Source: Arcuatula senhousia
Taxonomy: Eukaryota; Mollusca; Bivalvia; Mytilida; Mytilidae
Reading direction: 5' to 3'
Length of the DNA stretch: 64,000 nt
NCBI GenBank assembly: GCA_963971305.1
Contig: OZ020308.1
Coordinates: 27,371,275-27,435,274, forward strand
Part shown: positions 23,201 to 34,019 of the stretch, one piece after another
Layout of the letters: each line of letters opens with the position of its first letter
Numbering within the stretch: the first letter of the stretch is position 1
Made by a program: the position numbers and the translations under genes
Notes under the pieces: model-generated
What the model was told of the DNA's origin: nothing
The model's database searches: none
Seen by the model: only the letters and a program-made list of their open reading frames with translations

Positions 23201-26200
23201 GTTAAGTAGTTATAGATGACATCAAAAATGAAATACCATATAAGTTTTTTTATTCGTGGGAGCTAAATTTGGCGGATTTCTTTAAAAACAGGATTTTTTT
23301 CCTGCGAAATTCAATTTTAGCAATTATTTATATGCAATCATAGAGTGAATTACTTTATACAAGAATTTTTTTCGCTGGTTGAAATTTACGTGAGATGCCA
23401 ACTACTGCGAAAAAAACCAACATTAGAACACAGAAAAAAAAACTTATACAGTATCTTGGTGACAAACAGAAAGACAACGTTTCATACACAAGCAAAAATA
23501 TGCTTAGGACACTCAAATACTACCAGACAAAAAAAATCAGTTGCTTTAAAACTCACCAATAACATATCAGCTACAATGGACCAATTTAAACACAAACATA
23601 CTTCACCTAGGAATATAAGAATCTGAAAAAGAAATGAAGGCACATCTGAATAATTCTGTAAATCTTGGTTATTTAGCATTAAATACATAAAGCGTAAAAT
23701 AATAATGAATTCGTTTGGAATGTTTCAGTAGGTTTTTTTTCTTTAGAAAGTTTGTTCACAAAATGGATATAATTTCATATGTATTGTCAACATTCATGAT
23801 ATTGTGTTGTCACAGTAGTAGTACTTGTATGCTACATGTATTTAACTTATAATTATTCCAAGTTCCAAAAATCTATAGTCTTGGCTTAAAAGGAAATGCT
23901 TACATGTGTAAATGTATCTCTGCACAAAAACCATTTGGGTTTTTTTTGTGTGTGGAAGATTATTGTTCCTCTGAGTTCAAAGATAACAAAAAAGGTGGAA
24001 ATGAGGTGATCATTCAGTACAGCACAGTCAAAAACTAATCAATACAAACATGAAAGAACTGTATTAAAGCTTGTTGGTGATATGCAAAATATTTTTTCAT
24101 AAAAACTGCATTAGACTTATAAATCCACGAATCAAAGTCAAAATAGTTTTGTATCCTTCATATAAAACTGACCCATGTGGCTGTTGTATTATATCTAGAA
24201 AGAACTAAGGCAAAAAATAAGAAAGGAGTACACGACAACAAGCCGAAGGCACAGATAAGTGGATCAGCTCGTGGATTAATCCTCTTGTATCTCCGTGACG
24301 ACTCGGCTCCTAGGAATACTCCGATGAACCCAGCTGCTATGGTGATACCACCAAAGGTTAAACTGACTCTAAAATTAAAATGTCAAATTTATAGAACATT
24401 AATTGTTGATTTGGTGTCTTCTGGTTTACTTTATCACCCTTTTTGACACACATTTTGTCATTGTTTTCAGATAATGATACTGAAGCCTAACTTGGGGAGT
24501 AAGAAGGGATATGGAGCATTTATGCATGACACAAAATCTTATTCTAAATATTGAAATGAAAAAGCAAAGGAACAAGGCTTCCATTGTTAAGCCATATCCT
24601 TAAGTCACAGGGAGGCCTTCCAGGTTGAGCCAACGCTCATACACAACTGCAAGTTTAGCAATGTTTAGGATGACTGCTTGTACCATTTACCCATTTAGTA
24701 TAAATAAAAACCTCCCCAAAATAACCATAGACCACAACTACAATAAATGGTGTAATTATGGCCCATATAAAAAATATCCTACATTCTCAACCCTCCCTTC
24801 CTGATTTTTCTGCTGCCTGAAAAAAGATTTATACTGAACAACACAAATAACGCACCATTTTCAAAATTAGAATTTGGTGCAAATGATAATATATTTTGAA
24901 ATGTTGATTTACATATTTATTCGACACGTTTAGAAGTTTTAATTACAGCAAACTGTTTGGCTTTTCTCACACATGCGTGGCTTTTAGTGGACATTCGTTG
25001 AAAATAACTGGTCGTGGACGACTTCCGGTGGGTGATTGAAAATTTTTGAGTACGTCGATAGGTTTATCCATCTTTGTTTGAAATTAAACAAAAACAGAAA
25101 ACGCTAGTTTTCGATGTGATTGTCATTCGTGAAGTTTCCAAACTTTAGGCTATGAATATTGAAAATGCTCCATAAGGAAATTGCTTGCTCAGAGTTGCAA
25201 CAATTGTTCCAACAATTTTCATCTAGCGTACATGTCATTTTGACATCTTTTTGTGCTTTTATCAAGATTTTGATTTCCCGAAAAGGTTTAAGATTTCCAG
25301 ATACTCAGTCACAGAAAAACATGATGAGGAGATTTGTTAACCTCACCGGAAGTCTCATATTGCCGAATCTCCTTGGAAAAATCAAACAAATCGTGACAAG
25401 AGTTCATGTTGCACCTGGTTGAGTGTTCACTTCCGTGGATTTGTGCCGAAATTTGTGTACAATTGACTTCCAAATTTTACTCATTTAATGTGAAATTAAC
25501 TGGCATTGTATAGAACATTTACACCGGTAGTGTTTGTTTTACTCTGCATTTATTCGTCTGAAATTCAGTAAATGGTAATCAATTTCATTTCAATTGAGAT
25601 TTGGGCAAATGGAACCAATTAGTTCTAAAAAAATAGAAAACAAAAATGTACCCACAATTCATTAAGTGGTGCATAATTTATGTTGTTCAGTATATTTTGA
25701 TATTTCAGCAGATTTTGTTCATTTCTTGTCAAAATTTTATAAAATGGCAGAACATTTCATCAAAATGGATAAAAAATTAAAAATTTGCCCAATTTTTTCA
25801 AGAAATTTGAATGAGATTTAATCTAGGAATTATTTTATTATGGCTTACAACAGAAACTAATTACCATCCAGTAGCATATGAGTTCACTTAGGCATTATCT
25901 TGAAAGTGTATTGTTAATTGCAGCTGAGTTTTTGTATGTGTTTTAACTGTGTTTATTTGGGATGGGTGGTTGTTAAAAGCAAAAACTCTTATTGAATGAT
26001 ATTGCTATGCTAACAACCATTATTTTCAATACTACAACGTATGATACATGTGTACTTACACACTTTGCTTCATATCTTGGCCCTGAACTTTTATGGACTG
26101 CTGCATGAACAATGGAGCCCACAAGGCTAAAGCTCCTGTTACAAAGGCTACACATGTAAACCCAAAAGTTGACAGCATAAAACTTTTACTAAAACAGAAA

Positions 26201-29200
26201 AAGACACGTGTAAACCCAAAAGTTGACAGCATAAAACTTTTTACTAAAATAGAAATTAACACATTTCATAATAAAGTCTATACATGTAAAATCTGAAGTT
26301 GACAGCAATTAAAAATTGACAATGAAACTTCAGTACAAAATGTATGACCAGCGGATTCTGCTGGCCTAAGAGTAAAATACAAAAAGCCCAATGATATACT
26401 TACTTTTTAAGAAGGTACTTAAGATCACTAATATAATCAGTATTATGCAGATTATTTCCTCCTTCAGACTCTCCCCTCTTTGGTTCTTTCAATACAAAAA
26501 CAATCAACACCACACATACCACACCTAACACTGGCGTAAACTGAAAAATACAGAACAGAAAAACATGTAAAATTATATTTTCTAAAATATAACTTTTTCC
26601 TTCATTATTTCCTGAAATGATGTGAAATGAAACGGTTATTGTATGTTTGTCTCACACTTGTGCGATTTCCATGTGATGGCATATGTTATTCTTTTTTCCA
26701 TGAGATTTCCATGTGATGGCTTCTGGGTTTTTTTCTTTTACTGTATCCTGTTAATATTTGAAATAATGAATAAACACAGACCTGGCCAAATTGTTTTAGA
26801 GTAAGCCAAACAAGGTAATTTGACTTGCCTGTCCGACAAAAACACACTGAGAACCAAAATTTTCTTAAACTTTGCTATCTTTGTAATCTGTTCCTGAAGG
26901 ACACTGAAACTGGTTGGACCAATTATGAAAGTCATCAGAAATGTCTGCAGGACTGACAAATTTTGCCAAGTGATAGTCTGTATACAGTTAAACCTGTCTA
27001 AACCAAACCCTTCTAATACTGAAGAATTTTGTTGGTTTAAACAGGTTAAAATGTGTACTGTGGATTTATTTATTTTCATGAGAACCAATTTTAGTGATTT
27101 GATGAAAAAGGCGCAGTTTGTTGGATTCTTAAATTTGTGTATCTGAAGTCTGCATAACATAGATCAATGTTGAATTTCCTTGTTTTGGGGCATCAAATTT
27201 TGTGGGTCAATGCCACCCACAAAAATCATGAAAATTGATACCCCATGAATAATATGAAACCACAGTAGATTGAAGTGAAAGACAGGACTAGAAACCCAGT
27301 TTGATTTAAAAGGCAGGCTTTTGGTTCATTAAGGGTTCTATTTACACAGTTTTTACTGTATTAATATACAGTTAAACAACCCTACATGGTGTGTGATAGT
27401 TTGAACATTAGGCAGTACTGTTCACATTAAAAATGATTTATGAAAAGAAGCAGTGGAATTTTTTTATGGTTGGCCCCATGGTGCATTAAAACAGCCATGG
27501 CCAATCAAGTCAATCTAAATAACGCAAGAATAATATCTTAGCCTCCCCAAGGTTAAAACAACCTCCATCTGTTTAAAATGAACTACACTGAAAACTGATT
27601 TAATTGACCAGTGACCTCAGTGATAATTTGCCTAAAATATGACCTATTAACATTTTAAAGTGACATGAGGAGGTATCCTGCTGGCAATCTTCTATTCACA
27701 ACCTTACCCTTAGTGCCCACTGCCAACTACCAAATGCCTCTGCTATATTGGCACCAACTATGTATCCCAAACCACTATAAAATAAAAAGATTCACAACAT
27801 TTAAAGTAATTATACATTGAAGGGAAGAGTGTTATTCAATTTTTGAATGAATAAATATTCTGCCTCTCATGAATGCATGAATTCAAAGTAACTAATATGT
27901 CAATGTCTTTGTCTACTTAGCAGGAACTTTATTGGTTCTTTCATGCACTATTCAATTAAATTAATTCAATGTTCTAAAAATGTTATTTGGTTTTTTGTTT
28001 TGTTTTTTTGTTTTTTTTAACTAAGCCTATTGTGCACATATGTGCTTATCATAATTATCAAACAATGATATCTTTTATCTACTTAAAACCTGTACTGTGA
28101 CAAAACATGGCAAAAAGACTAAAAATCTGTCAAAATTAAAAATGAAGGGATTTTGTTATACGGGATGTAGGTGAGTGAAAGTCCTGAAATTGAATCCCAC
28201 ATTATGGGACCCCGTCCTGATATTATATACAAAATATAAAGTGGCTGAGAAAACTGTTATGAAATTTTCTTCCACACCAGCACCATATTAACCATTTTAT
28301 ACCTGGATTTTTCACTTTTTGAAATCTGTCCAAAATGTGTGTTTCTATCAAGAAAATACTAACTCTTCTATTGCATTTCAATGAAAACTAGAGTCATTTA
28401 AATGTGTGTTTCTATCAAGAAAATACTAACTCTTCAATTGCATTTCAATGAAAACTAGAGTCATTTACACCAATATTCTACCAAAATAGCTGATGAAATT
28501 TTTTTTCAAATTAAAGTGTGTGTTTTTTCTCTCCATTTTTTAACCTGAACATGTTTTTACATTTTATCAATGTCTTTCATGTAGATTTTGTGTATGGATT
28601 TCGGTAAATATACATTTAGCATACAATGTAAACAAATGTGATATGTACTATACTCTATTTATTATTATTAATATCAATTTTAAGAATCCATATTATCTAG
28701 CTTACAAACCTTCCGACTGGAATGGCAAAATAAAATACCATCAGCATTCTAGTTCTCAGCTCACCAACAAACAAATCAGCAATAATTGTAGGAGCTATGG
28801 TTGAGTAGCTGGCTTCTCCCACACCCACAAGGGCCCTCATGAGAAAAAATACCCATTTGTGCTGAAAAAAAACCCAAACATTTTCACTTTAGAGAAAAAC
28901 ACATTACATAGATGTTAATGCTGAAAGGGGCATAATTCAAACAAAAATTGTCCATCAGTATTAATTTTTTAATTTGTTCAAGATACTTATTGTACATACA
29001 TGTACATGGTTTTCTATTGAGAATTTTAGGCATGAGAGCTTATATAAGAATGGGTCAGACAGATGTAAACATGCCCTAAGCATATCTATGTTCCCATTCT
29101 GTGTTTTAGACTGGTGCAGGACAACAACTGACTTTAAACTGATGGAACCAAAGCATTAATCAACATTTAGCAAAGAATTCTGTTTTAAATGGGGTTAGGG

Positions 29201-30900
29201 TTTGTCCTAAACTTGTAGTGATGTTCTCCCTGTTTCTTTAGAATGAAGAACAGCTAATAAACACAGTTTCTTTGCTATGATTCATCTATTATTGACATTT
29301 TAATGCAATTTTTTGCATTTATACTTGAATTTCGGATACTTTTAAAAGTTTTATTGTTCATGTCATGCATTTGGTATACTTTGTGTAGTTTTCTTATGTC
29401 AGATTAACCTAAAAAAACTACCAACTCATGAGTCAACATAAAAGTGTTTGTTTAAATTGTCAAATCCATGAAAACTGATATATCAAAATTTCTAAGGATA
29501 TGAATGTCTAGTATATAATCAAACAATGATACTGTAATTTCAACCCTGAAAATCATCTGACAAACAGATTTTGATTTTTTAGTGCCTTCAGCGAGGATTG
29601 AACTCACAAATTTGGGACATTATGGCGCACGTGCCTATCTAACATAATTTTTAGGTACATGTACTTTCACATTTTCTCTATATCAAAATTACCTCCTGTG
29701 GAACAAACGACCCTGATAATGTTACAATGGACCAGAATAATATTCCACAAGCCATGATATACTTCCTGGTGTATCTGTCGCCAAGGTAACCAAAGATAGG
29801 TGAAAACACCATATATGTTCCAATAAACACTGTCTGCAGAAGGCCATCAGTGGAGCTACTTAAATCGTAATATTTCTGTATTCTATCTAATACACCTGAA
29901 ATGAAACAAAACTGATGCTGTAAATGAGTGTAATGTACATGTATACTACATCTCATGACCTGCATGTCCTGTAATAAATATTGAATAATTGACAAAACCA
30001 CAATATAAATTGTGTGAATAAAAGATGCATGCAAGAAACTCTATTCCATTTTAAGTTGAAAAATAATCATTCAACTATTAACTAATGTCAGAATAATCAA
30101 TATTAATCAATATATTTACTGATTTACTCTGCCTGGCATCATTTTTTATTTAATATAACATAAAAATTATCAAATTAAAATGTCATTGAAGTTGCATTGA
30201 ACACTCTGTACAAATGTTTTACATTAAAATTGTGGTTATACAAAGAAATCATCATCATCATCATCTTTTTTTTTCTGAGGAGCACATTATTGTAGACTCC
30301 TCATGGAGTGTAGAGCTTCCAAAAGACAGACCTGTCAAGTTTAATGCCACTTGGGTGAGACTTACACATCTTGCCCCTTAATTGGTTGCAAATTTCTTTG
30401 AACTTTATTTTCTTCATTTTGATCTTTCGTTATTTTGATAAACCTAATGCAAACAGCTCATTAAACTTGACAGCCCTGAAAAGATGCTACAAAGTTCTAA
30501 TAAGTGTGTCAAGTAACACAAAATCCTACATATAATGAACAAAACAAAAACAAACAAGTATTCTGTTACTATTTTGATTCTCTTAAGTTTGTTTTTTTAC
30601 AACTAACGTGTTACTGAGTCTTGCGAGTGTAAGTGATTAGTTACCTGCAACAGTAAATCTGTCCATGTAATTTAACAAATTGATAAGCAGGAGTATGGCA
30701 ACACAGACAAATGCCCTGGGTTTACTGATATCTGAAGTTGTTCCTGAGACAACAACAGGCTGTGGGACTGTTGCCAGGTCTGTGTTGTTGATGTCATTCT
30801 CAACCGCTTCGCCATTAACTATGGGGACAGTGTCTGAAACATCAACAGGCATAGCATCGAGCTGAAATGTATCGTCGATTGGAGTGATTACTAAACTCAT
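20176..30900 (-). CDS. spns: Spinster homologue (SPNS), MFS-type lysolipid/sphingolipid transporter, complete 11-exon gene
   Basis: Eleven exons with GT-AG introns join to 1,581 nt, encoding 526 aa plus TAA, close to human SPNS1 (528). Exons (high to low): 30900-30645, 29895-29693, 28861-28710, 27774-27708, 26540-26404, 26188-26060, 24368-24173, 23622-23557, 22872-22774, 21110-20930, 20270-20176. Residues 1-60 are a polar cytosolic tail, and TM1 is about 63-84 ([13 protein letters not shown]). MFS motif [11 protein letters not shown], is at 121-130, and the Spinster signature [17 protein letters not shown] is at 161-177 with R162 and E169. Later signatures are [17 protein letters not shown] and [14 protein letters not shown]. 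The C-terminus is acidic ([16 protein letters not shown]). SPNS1 exports lysophospholipids from lysosomes with protons and SPNS2 exports sphingosine-1-phosphate. The paralogue, and so the substrate, is not decided by the sequence alone. Confidence 0.95.
20930..21110 (-). CDS. spns: SPNS exon 10
   Basis: The acceptor is TTTTTTTCAG|ATAAGT and the donor ACAAAAG|GTTTGT. It encodes the last luminal loop and TM12 ([15 protein letters not shown]). Confidence 0.9.
22774..22872 (-). CDS. spns: SPNS exon 9
   Basis: A 99-nt phase-0 exon with acceptor AATTTCAG|TATGTA and donor GGTATT|GTAAGT. It encodes VIPTRRS through [11 protein letters not shown]. Confidence 0.92.
23230..23340. other. SPNS intron 8: small imperfect palindrome
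   Basis: Paired segments around ATTCGTGGGAGCTAAATTT and CAGGATTTTTTTCCTGCG suggest a short inverted-repeat fragment. No feature beyond that is seen. Confidence 0.3.
23557..23622 (-). CDS. spns: SPNS exon 8
   Basis: A 66-nt phase-0 exon with acceptor TTTTTCAG|ATTCTT and donor TTATTG|GTGAGT. It encodes the TM10 segment with [10 protein letters not shown]. Confidence 0.9.
24173..24368 (-). CDS. spns: SPNS exon 7
   Basis: The acceptor is AATTTTAG|AGTCAG and the donor ACATGG|GTCAGT. It encodes TM8-TM9 with [15 protein letters not shown]. Confidence 0.9.
24500..26050. other. SPNS intron 6, no feature supported
   Basis: This long intron section has a GC-richer patch at 24950-25430 with an 87-codon frame (25159-25422) of unknown nature. 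No family match is apparent, and it is treated as non-coding. Confidence 0.35.
26060..26188 (-). CDS. spns: SPNS exon 6
   Basis: The acceptor is TGTTTTAG|TAAAAG and the donor AAAGTGT|GTAAGT. It encodes TM7. The 5' part of the exon and its acceptor are duplicated 54 bp upstream in the intron (26204-26249). Confidence 0.9.
26150..26249. repeat. 54-bp duplication of exon 6 start and splice acceptor
   Basis: 26150-26194 (exon 6 5' end and branch/acceptor region) is repeated at 26204-26249 with a few changes, including one extra A in the ACTTTTT run. A weaker third trace lies at about 26280-26310. Confidence 0.85.
26404..26540 (-). CDS. spns: SPNS exon 5
   Basis: The acceptor is TTTTCAG|TTTACG and the donor TTAAAAA|GTAAGT. 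It encodes TM6 and the central cytosolic loop ([12 protein letters not shown]). Confidence 0.9.
27057..27266. mobile_element. 210-bp MITE with ACTGTGG termini (family C, copy 2), SPNS intron 4
   Basis: It begins ACTGTGGATTTATTTATTTT and ends AACCACAGT, and is flanked by T and A so that the outer ends read TACTGTGG...CCACAGTA. It contains a CCCACAAAA/TTTTGTGGG inverted pair. It is related to 17019-17230. Confidence 0.65.
27708..27774 (-). CDS. spns: SPNS exon 4
   Basis: A 67-nt exon with acceptor TTTATAG|TGGTTT and donor CTAAGG|GTAAGG. It encodes [20 protein letters not shown]. Confidence 0.9.
28335..28468. repeat. 67-bp tandem duplication in SPNS intron 3
   Basis: Two copies of a unit beginning ATGTGTGTTTCTATCAAGAA differ at a single visible base (TTCTATTGC versus TTCAATTGC). 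The duplication is recent. Confidence 0.9.
28710..28861 (-). CDS. spns: SPNS exon 3
   Basis: The acceptor is TTTTCAG|CACAAA and the donor GGAAG|GTTTGT. It encodes TM4-TM5 with the [12 protein letters not shown] signature. Confidence 0.92.
29570..29650 (-). repeat. Possible tRNA-derived SINE fragment
   Basis: On the minus strand, GAGTTCAATCCTC matches the pol III B-box (GGTTCRANTCC). It is preceded by GGCACGTGCGCCATAATG, as in tRNA-like heads. The A-box is not convincing, and no tRNA cloverleaf closes. Confidence 0.35.
29693..29895 (-). CDS. spns: SPNS exon 2
   Basis: The acceptor is TTTCAG|GTGTATTAG and the donor GAG|GTAATT (phase 0). It encodes TM2-TM3 with MFS motif A. Confidence 0.92.
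30328..30477. mobile_element. Short TIR element (family D, copy 1)
   Basis: The ends AGACCTGTCAAGTTTAA and TTAAACTTGACAGCCCT form an inverted repeat with about 15 of 17 matches. A relative with the same ends lies at 60892-61001. It is in SPNS intron 1. Confidence 0.6.
30645..30900 (-). CDS. spns: SPNS exon 1
   Basis: It starts at ATG 30900 and ends GTTGCAG|GTAACT in phase 1. It encodes the N-terminal tail and TM1. Confidence 0.9.
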
Positions 30901-31547
30901 TTATCTTTTGTTTACAAACATTAAGTGACTCATTTGTGTGTGAGATAATAGGTTGTTGAACAGCAAAATTTGTCCCGAGATTGACCAGGAAGTCGAGATT
31001 GGTGTTGTAAAATCGGAGTCGTATCAAAAACGGAAACGAATGACTCGGATAATTGCATACAAAATGTACAATTGCATAATGCGCAGAATATCTCAGAATT
31101 TTCGTATGTAGAATAATCAACTTATCTAACACTGTCGACAACAAATTGTTGGTGTGACATGAAATTGAATTATATGTTTTATTATTTTAAATTCTTTTAT
31201 ATTTGGTTCGTTCATAGAATTTTCAGGTATAATTTTATATTGAATTTAGTGAAATGACGTGTTATATATATTTCATTAGTGGCACAATTTCGGTGCAAAA
31301 TTTATATGGCATGCATTTTGTGTCCGGACACACGGACACAAAATTAATTTTTGATCGAATCTGTGTTTTGAACATATCGTATGACCGTGTAAGAAGGATA
31401 TAATAATTCATATTACAGTTCAGATTATTTATTGGGCTGAACAGTTACAAAAGTTGATGAAAATATTCTAATATCAACAAAATATTGACTTCTCGCGATG
31501 CCCCATTTCACGCATGCGCAATGCATTGACGTGTGCCAATCGGCATG
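30901..31547. other. SPNS upstream/promoter region
   Basis: No TATA box can be assigned. A GCATGCGCA core at 31512-31520 resembles the NRF1 site. 31281-31345 is a dispersed repeat block (see 45131-45200). Confidence 0.35.
31281..31345 (+). repeat. Dispersed block ending in a GTGTCCGGACAC palindrome
   Basis: It is nearly identical, in reverse complement, to 45131-45200. Shared blocks are TTTCGGTGCAAAATTTATAT and GGCATGCATTTTGTGTCC. It ends with the self-complementary TGTGTCCGGACACACGGACA. Confidence 0.75.
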
Positions 31548-31752
31548 CAATCTATCACCAGAGGGAGCGTCTATCAACACTGACATCACCAGAGGGAGCG
31601 TCTATCAACACTGACCTCTATACTATCGCGCTAAGGATTGTGGGTAATATCCCCGAATTCGGGGATTGAATATCATTAAAATATTTCCCATGATCCTTAG
31701 CGCGATAGTATAGAGGTCAGTGTTGATAGACGCTCCCTCTGGTGATAGATTG
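31548..31752. mobile_element. Fold-back MITE with 10-bp target site duplication
   Basis: The ends CAATCTATCACCAGAGGG (31548) and CCCTCTGGTGATAGATTG (to 31752) are exact reverse complements. The arms continue through CTATACTATCGCGCTAAGGA. AATCGGCATG flanks both sides (31538-31547, 31753-31762). The left arm carries an internal ~31-bp tandem duplication. Long TIRs with a 9-10-bp duplication suggest a Mutator-like origin (inference). Confidence 0.85.
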
Positions 31753-31762
31753 AATCGGCATG

Positions 31763-32700
31763 GTTAAAAAAATGATCATCAAATTAAAATCAAATAATGC
31801 TGGATTAGATAACATAATATGTAAAAAAGCAGGAAGGGACATAGCAATCTAGAAACGTGCAGATACGCTTTAAATAGACTTTTAACATTCATTTGGAACT
31901 GAGAAAATTAAAAATTATCTCAGTTTGGAACTGCTAATTAAGACTTGTCAAGTTCCGTCACAAATTTGTGTCGAATTTAATTAACTATTTCCAATAATAT
32001 ACATTTATAAGAATAGGGTATTTTGTTTTCATATTTACTACACAGACGAAATTCATGAACTGTAAATAATGCATGTTCACGGTGCGGAGATGCCGCTCTG
32101 TTAATACAATTTTACCGCTCGACAAACCGATATATATATCGACCATAAGAGCTGTACTGGAGATTTTCTTTTATCGCTGTTCAAAGATTTTTTTTAATTA
32201 GACATCTATGACACCCTTTTACATCGTTTTAATTGCATTCCAATTTAATTTTAGGAAGAAATATGATAAGTGCGGGGAATCACTCGCTGGTGGGTAACTC
32301 GAATAATTCAGCGCCCTCTATCGGTCTTATCATCCTTTCTATCGATATAGACTGGGTGGTAGGGAGGTTCCAACAAACAGGGTTTTTTTCATATTTTTTG
32401 TCTAAGAAGTCTATGGGGGATGTAATTTTTTATTGTTTTTCATGGGGTCTGTAAAATTCAGTCTCTGAAGGGAAATTATAAGCAATGATAATCTTAAACA
32501 TAGTGAGCCGGTTCCAATGGAAAAGATATTAATAATATCCGGAACATACTACATGCAGTCGACGGCATGCATGTCCATTTATACCTGACATGAAATTGAC
32601 AGGCGGGGAATTTATACATACGTATGAAATGATATTAATCATTTAACCTCGAATTGCTTGGGTTGAACAGCTGAACTAGGTTTTGGATGTAATAGTAATA
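31763..32700. other. Intergenic stretch
   Basis: No gene or repeat family was recognised; the frame at 32233-32454 has no family features. Confidence 0.4.
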
Positions 32701-32722
32701 GCACAGTAATTGTACACTTTAT

Positions 32723-33985
32723 GAAAAAAATCTTTTAGAGAGTGTACAAATTGAGGCCGCACGGATTATTACTGGGCTTAGAGTGAACTCATCCAGGACT
32801 AAGTTATACGACGAAGAACTGGGTTGGGAACCACTCTATAAAAGACGTGAAAAACACAAACTTATATTATTATATAAAATTATACATGGTATTGCACCGC
32901 AGTATCTTGGAGCATTGATTTATCCTCTCTCAGAGACTATTCATGAATATAACTTACGACATGTGGTTTCTGAGAATAATTTCCGTCTACCATTTTGCAA
33001 TACCGTCTCGTATAGTAATAGCTTTGTTCCAAGTACACTAAGACTCTGGAATAGTACACCAGAATCCACTAAACTTATTTCCTCCGTTTGAATATTCCGA
33101 AGGAGACTTGATACAAATCTTGACCCTCCTTCTGGCTATTTCAACGAGGGAAACAGAAGGGAAAATATAATTCTCTGTCAAATACGTAATGATGCCAGCA
33201 ATCTGAACAGTCACTTACTGGGTCATTACCTTACAGATAATCCCGCCTGTCCGAACTGTGGACATGACATAGAAGATGCTGATCATTTCTTCTTGTATTG
33301 TCCTGATTACACAGTAATAAGACGATATTTGAGAGAAACTTTTGTTTCTTATGGAATTGACTTTAATATCAATAATATATTATTTGGTAGTAGGACATGT
33401 TCCTATATTCAAAACATGGAACTTGTCCAAGCTTTCTAAAGCTTCATAAAAGAAAGTAAACGATTTGATTGAGTGTCGAAATCCGAAAACATTTAAGTGC
33501 AAAAAACTAAAACCAATATATACTAGTAATCATTTTAGCATTTATGCCTCTTTTTTGCCAATTGAGTGTATACATAAAAGAAAGTGCTTCAATTATTTGT
33601 TATCTAATCTGTATATTATGTTTTGTTCGTTATTGATCCCAAACAGCATATGTGCTTGCTGTACCCATCTCAAGCAAGTCAAAGAATTTTATAATTATAA
33701 TAATGATAATTGATAGTAGCATGTAGTGTTTACAGTTTGCTTCTTCTTTTTCTTGCTTAAAATTACTTGTGCTATCATTTTGGAACTTGTATAGTCATTT
33801 CAACTATATATTTTAAATCTTTGACTTGCTCTAATATATATACTGATATATTTATAATTTGTATGACTATTTTGTGTTCATTTAATGTTACCACCTAAGG
33901 AGAGGAAATATATAGGCTTAGTCCTGCTTTCCAATCCTTTTCATGTTATTTTCTAATTCATGAATAAAATATGTTCAAATCAAAT
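32723..33985 (+). mobile_element. 3' end of a non-LTR retrotransposon (LINE), truncated
   Basis: The frame 32723-33439 encodes the post-RT C-terminal region: LLESVQIEAARIITGLR, LYKIIHGIAPQYL, a proline/asparagine linker, then a C-terminal CPNCGHDIEDADHFFLYCP Cys-Cys-His-Cys knuckle. The only interruption is a TGA at 33089-33091, and TAA ends the frame at 33437. The RT catalytic core is absent, as expected from 5' truncation. The sequence to 33985 is the 3' UTR, ending ATGAATAAAATATG followed by a short TCAAATCAAATC tail. The Jockey/CR1 side of the LINE tree is likely but not certain. Confidence 0.8.
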
Positions 33986-34019
33986 CAGCAGTAATAGCAC
34001 CACATGCACAGCAACAATA

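Noticed and set aside
25159..25422. 87-codon frame in SPNS intron 6
   Set aside because: No recognisable motif, no splice logic with SPNS, and opposite strand.
26986..27050. Tigger-like remnant (TTAAACCTGTCTAAACC and its inverse)
   Set aside because: Only a ~65-bp inverted pair is visible. Too short to assign to a family, though it resembles pogo-type ends.
29570..29650. Functional tRNA gene
   Set aside because: B-box present but no acceptor stem or anticodon arm closes; at best a SINE relic.
29678..30034. 118-codon frame taken as a single exon
   Set aside because: Only 29693-29895 is SPNS exon 2. The upstream part is intron read through the acceptor.
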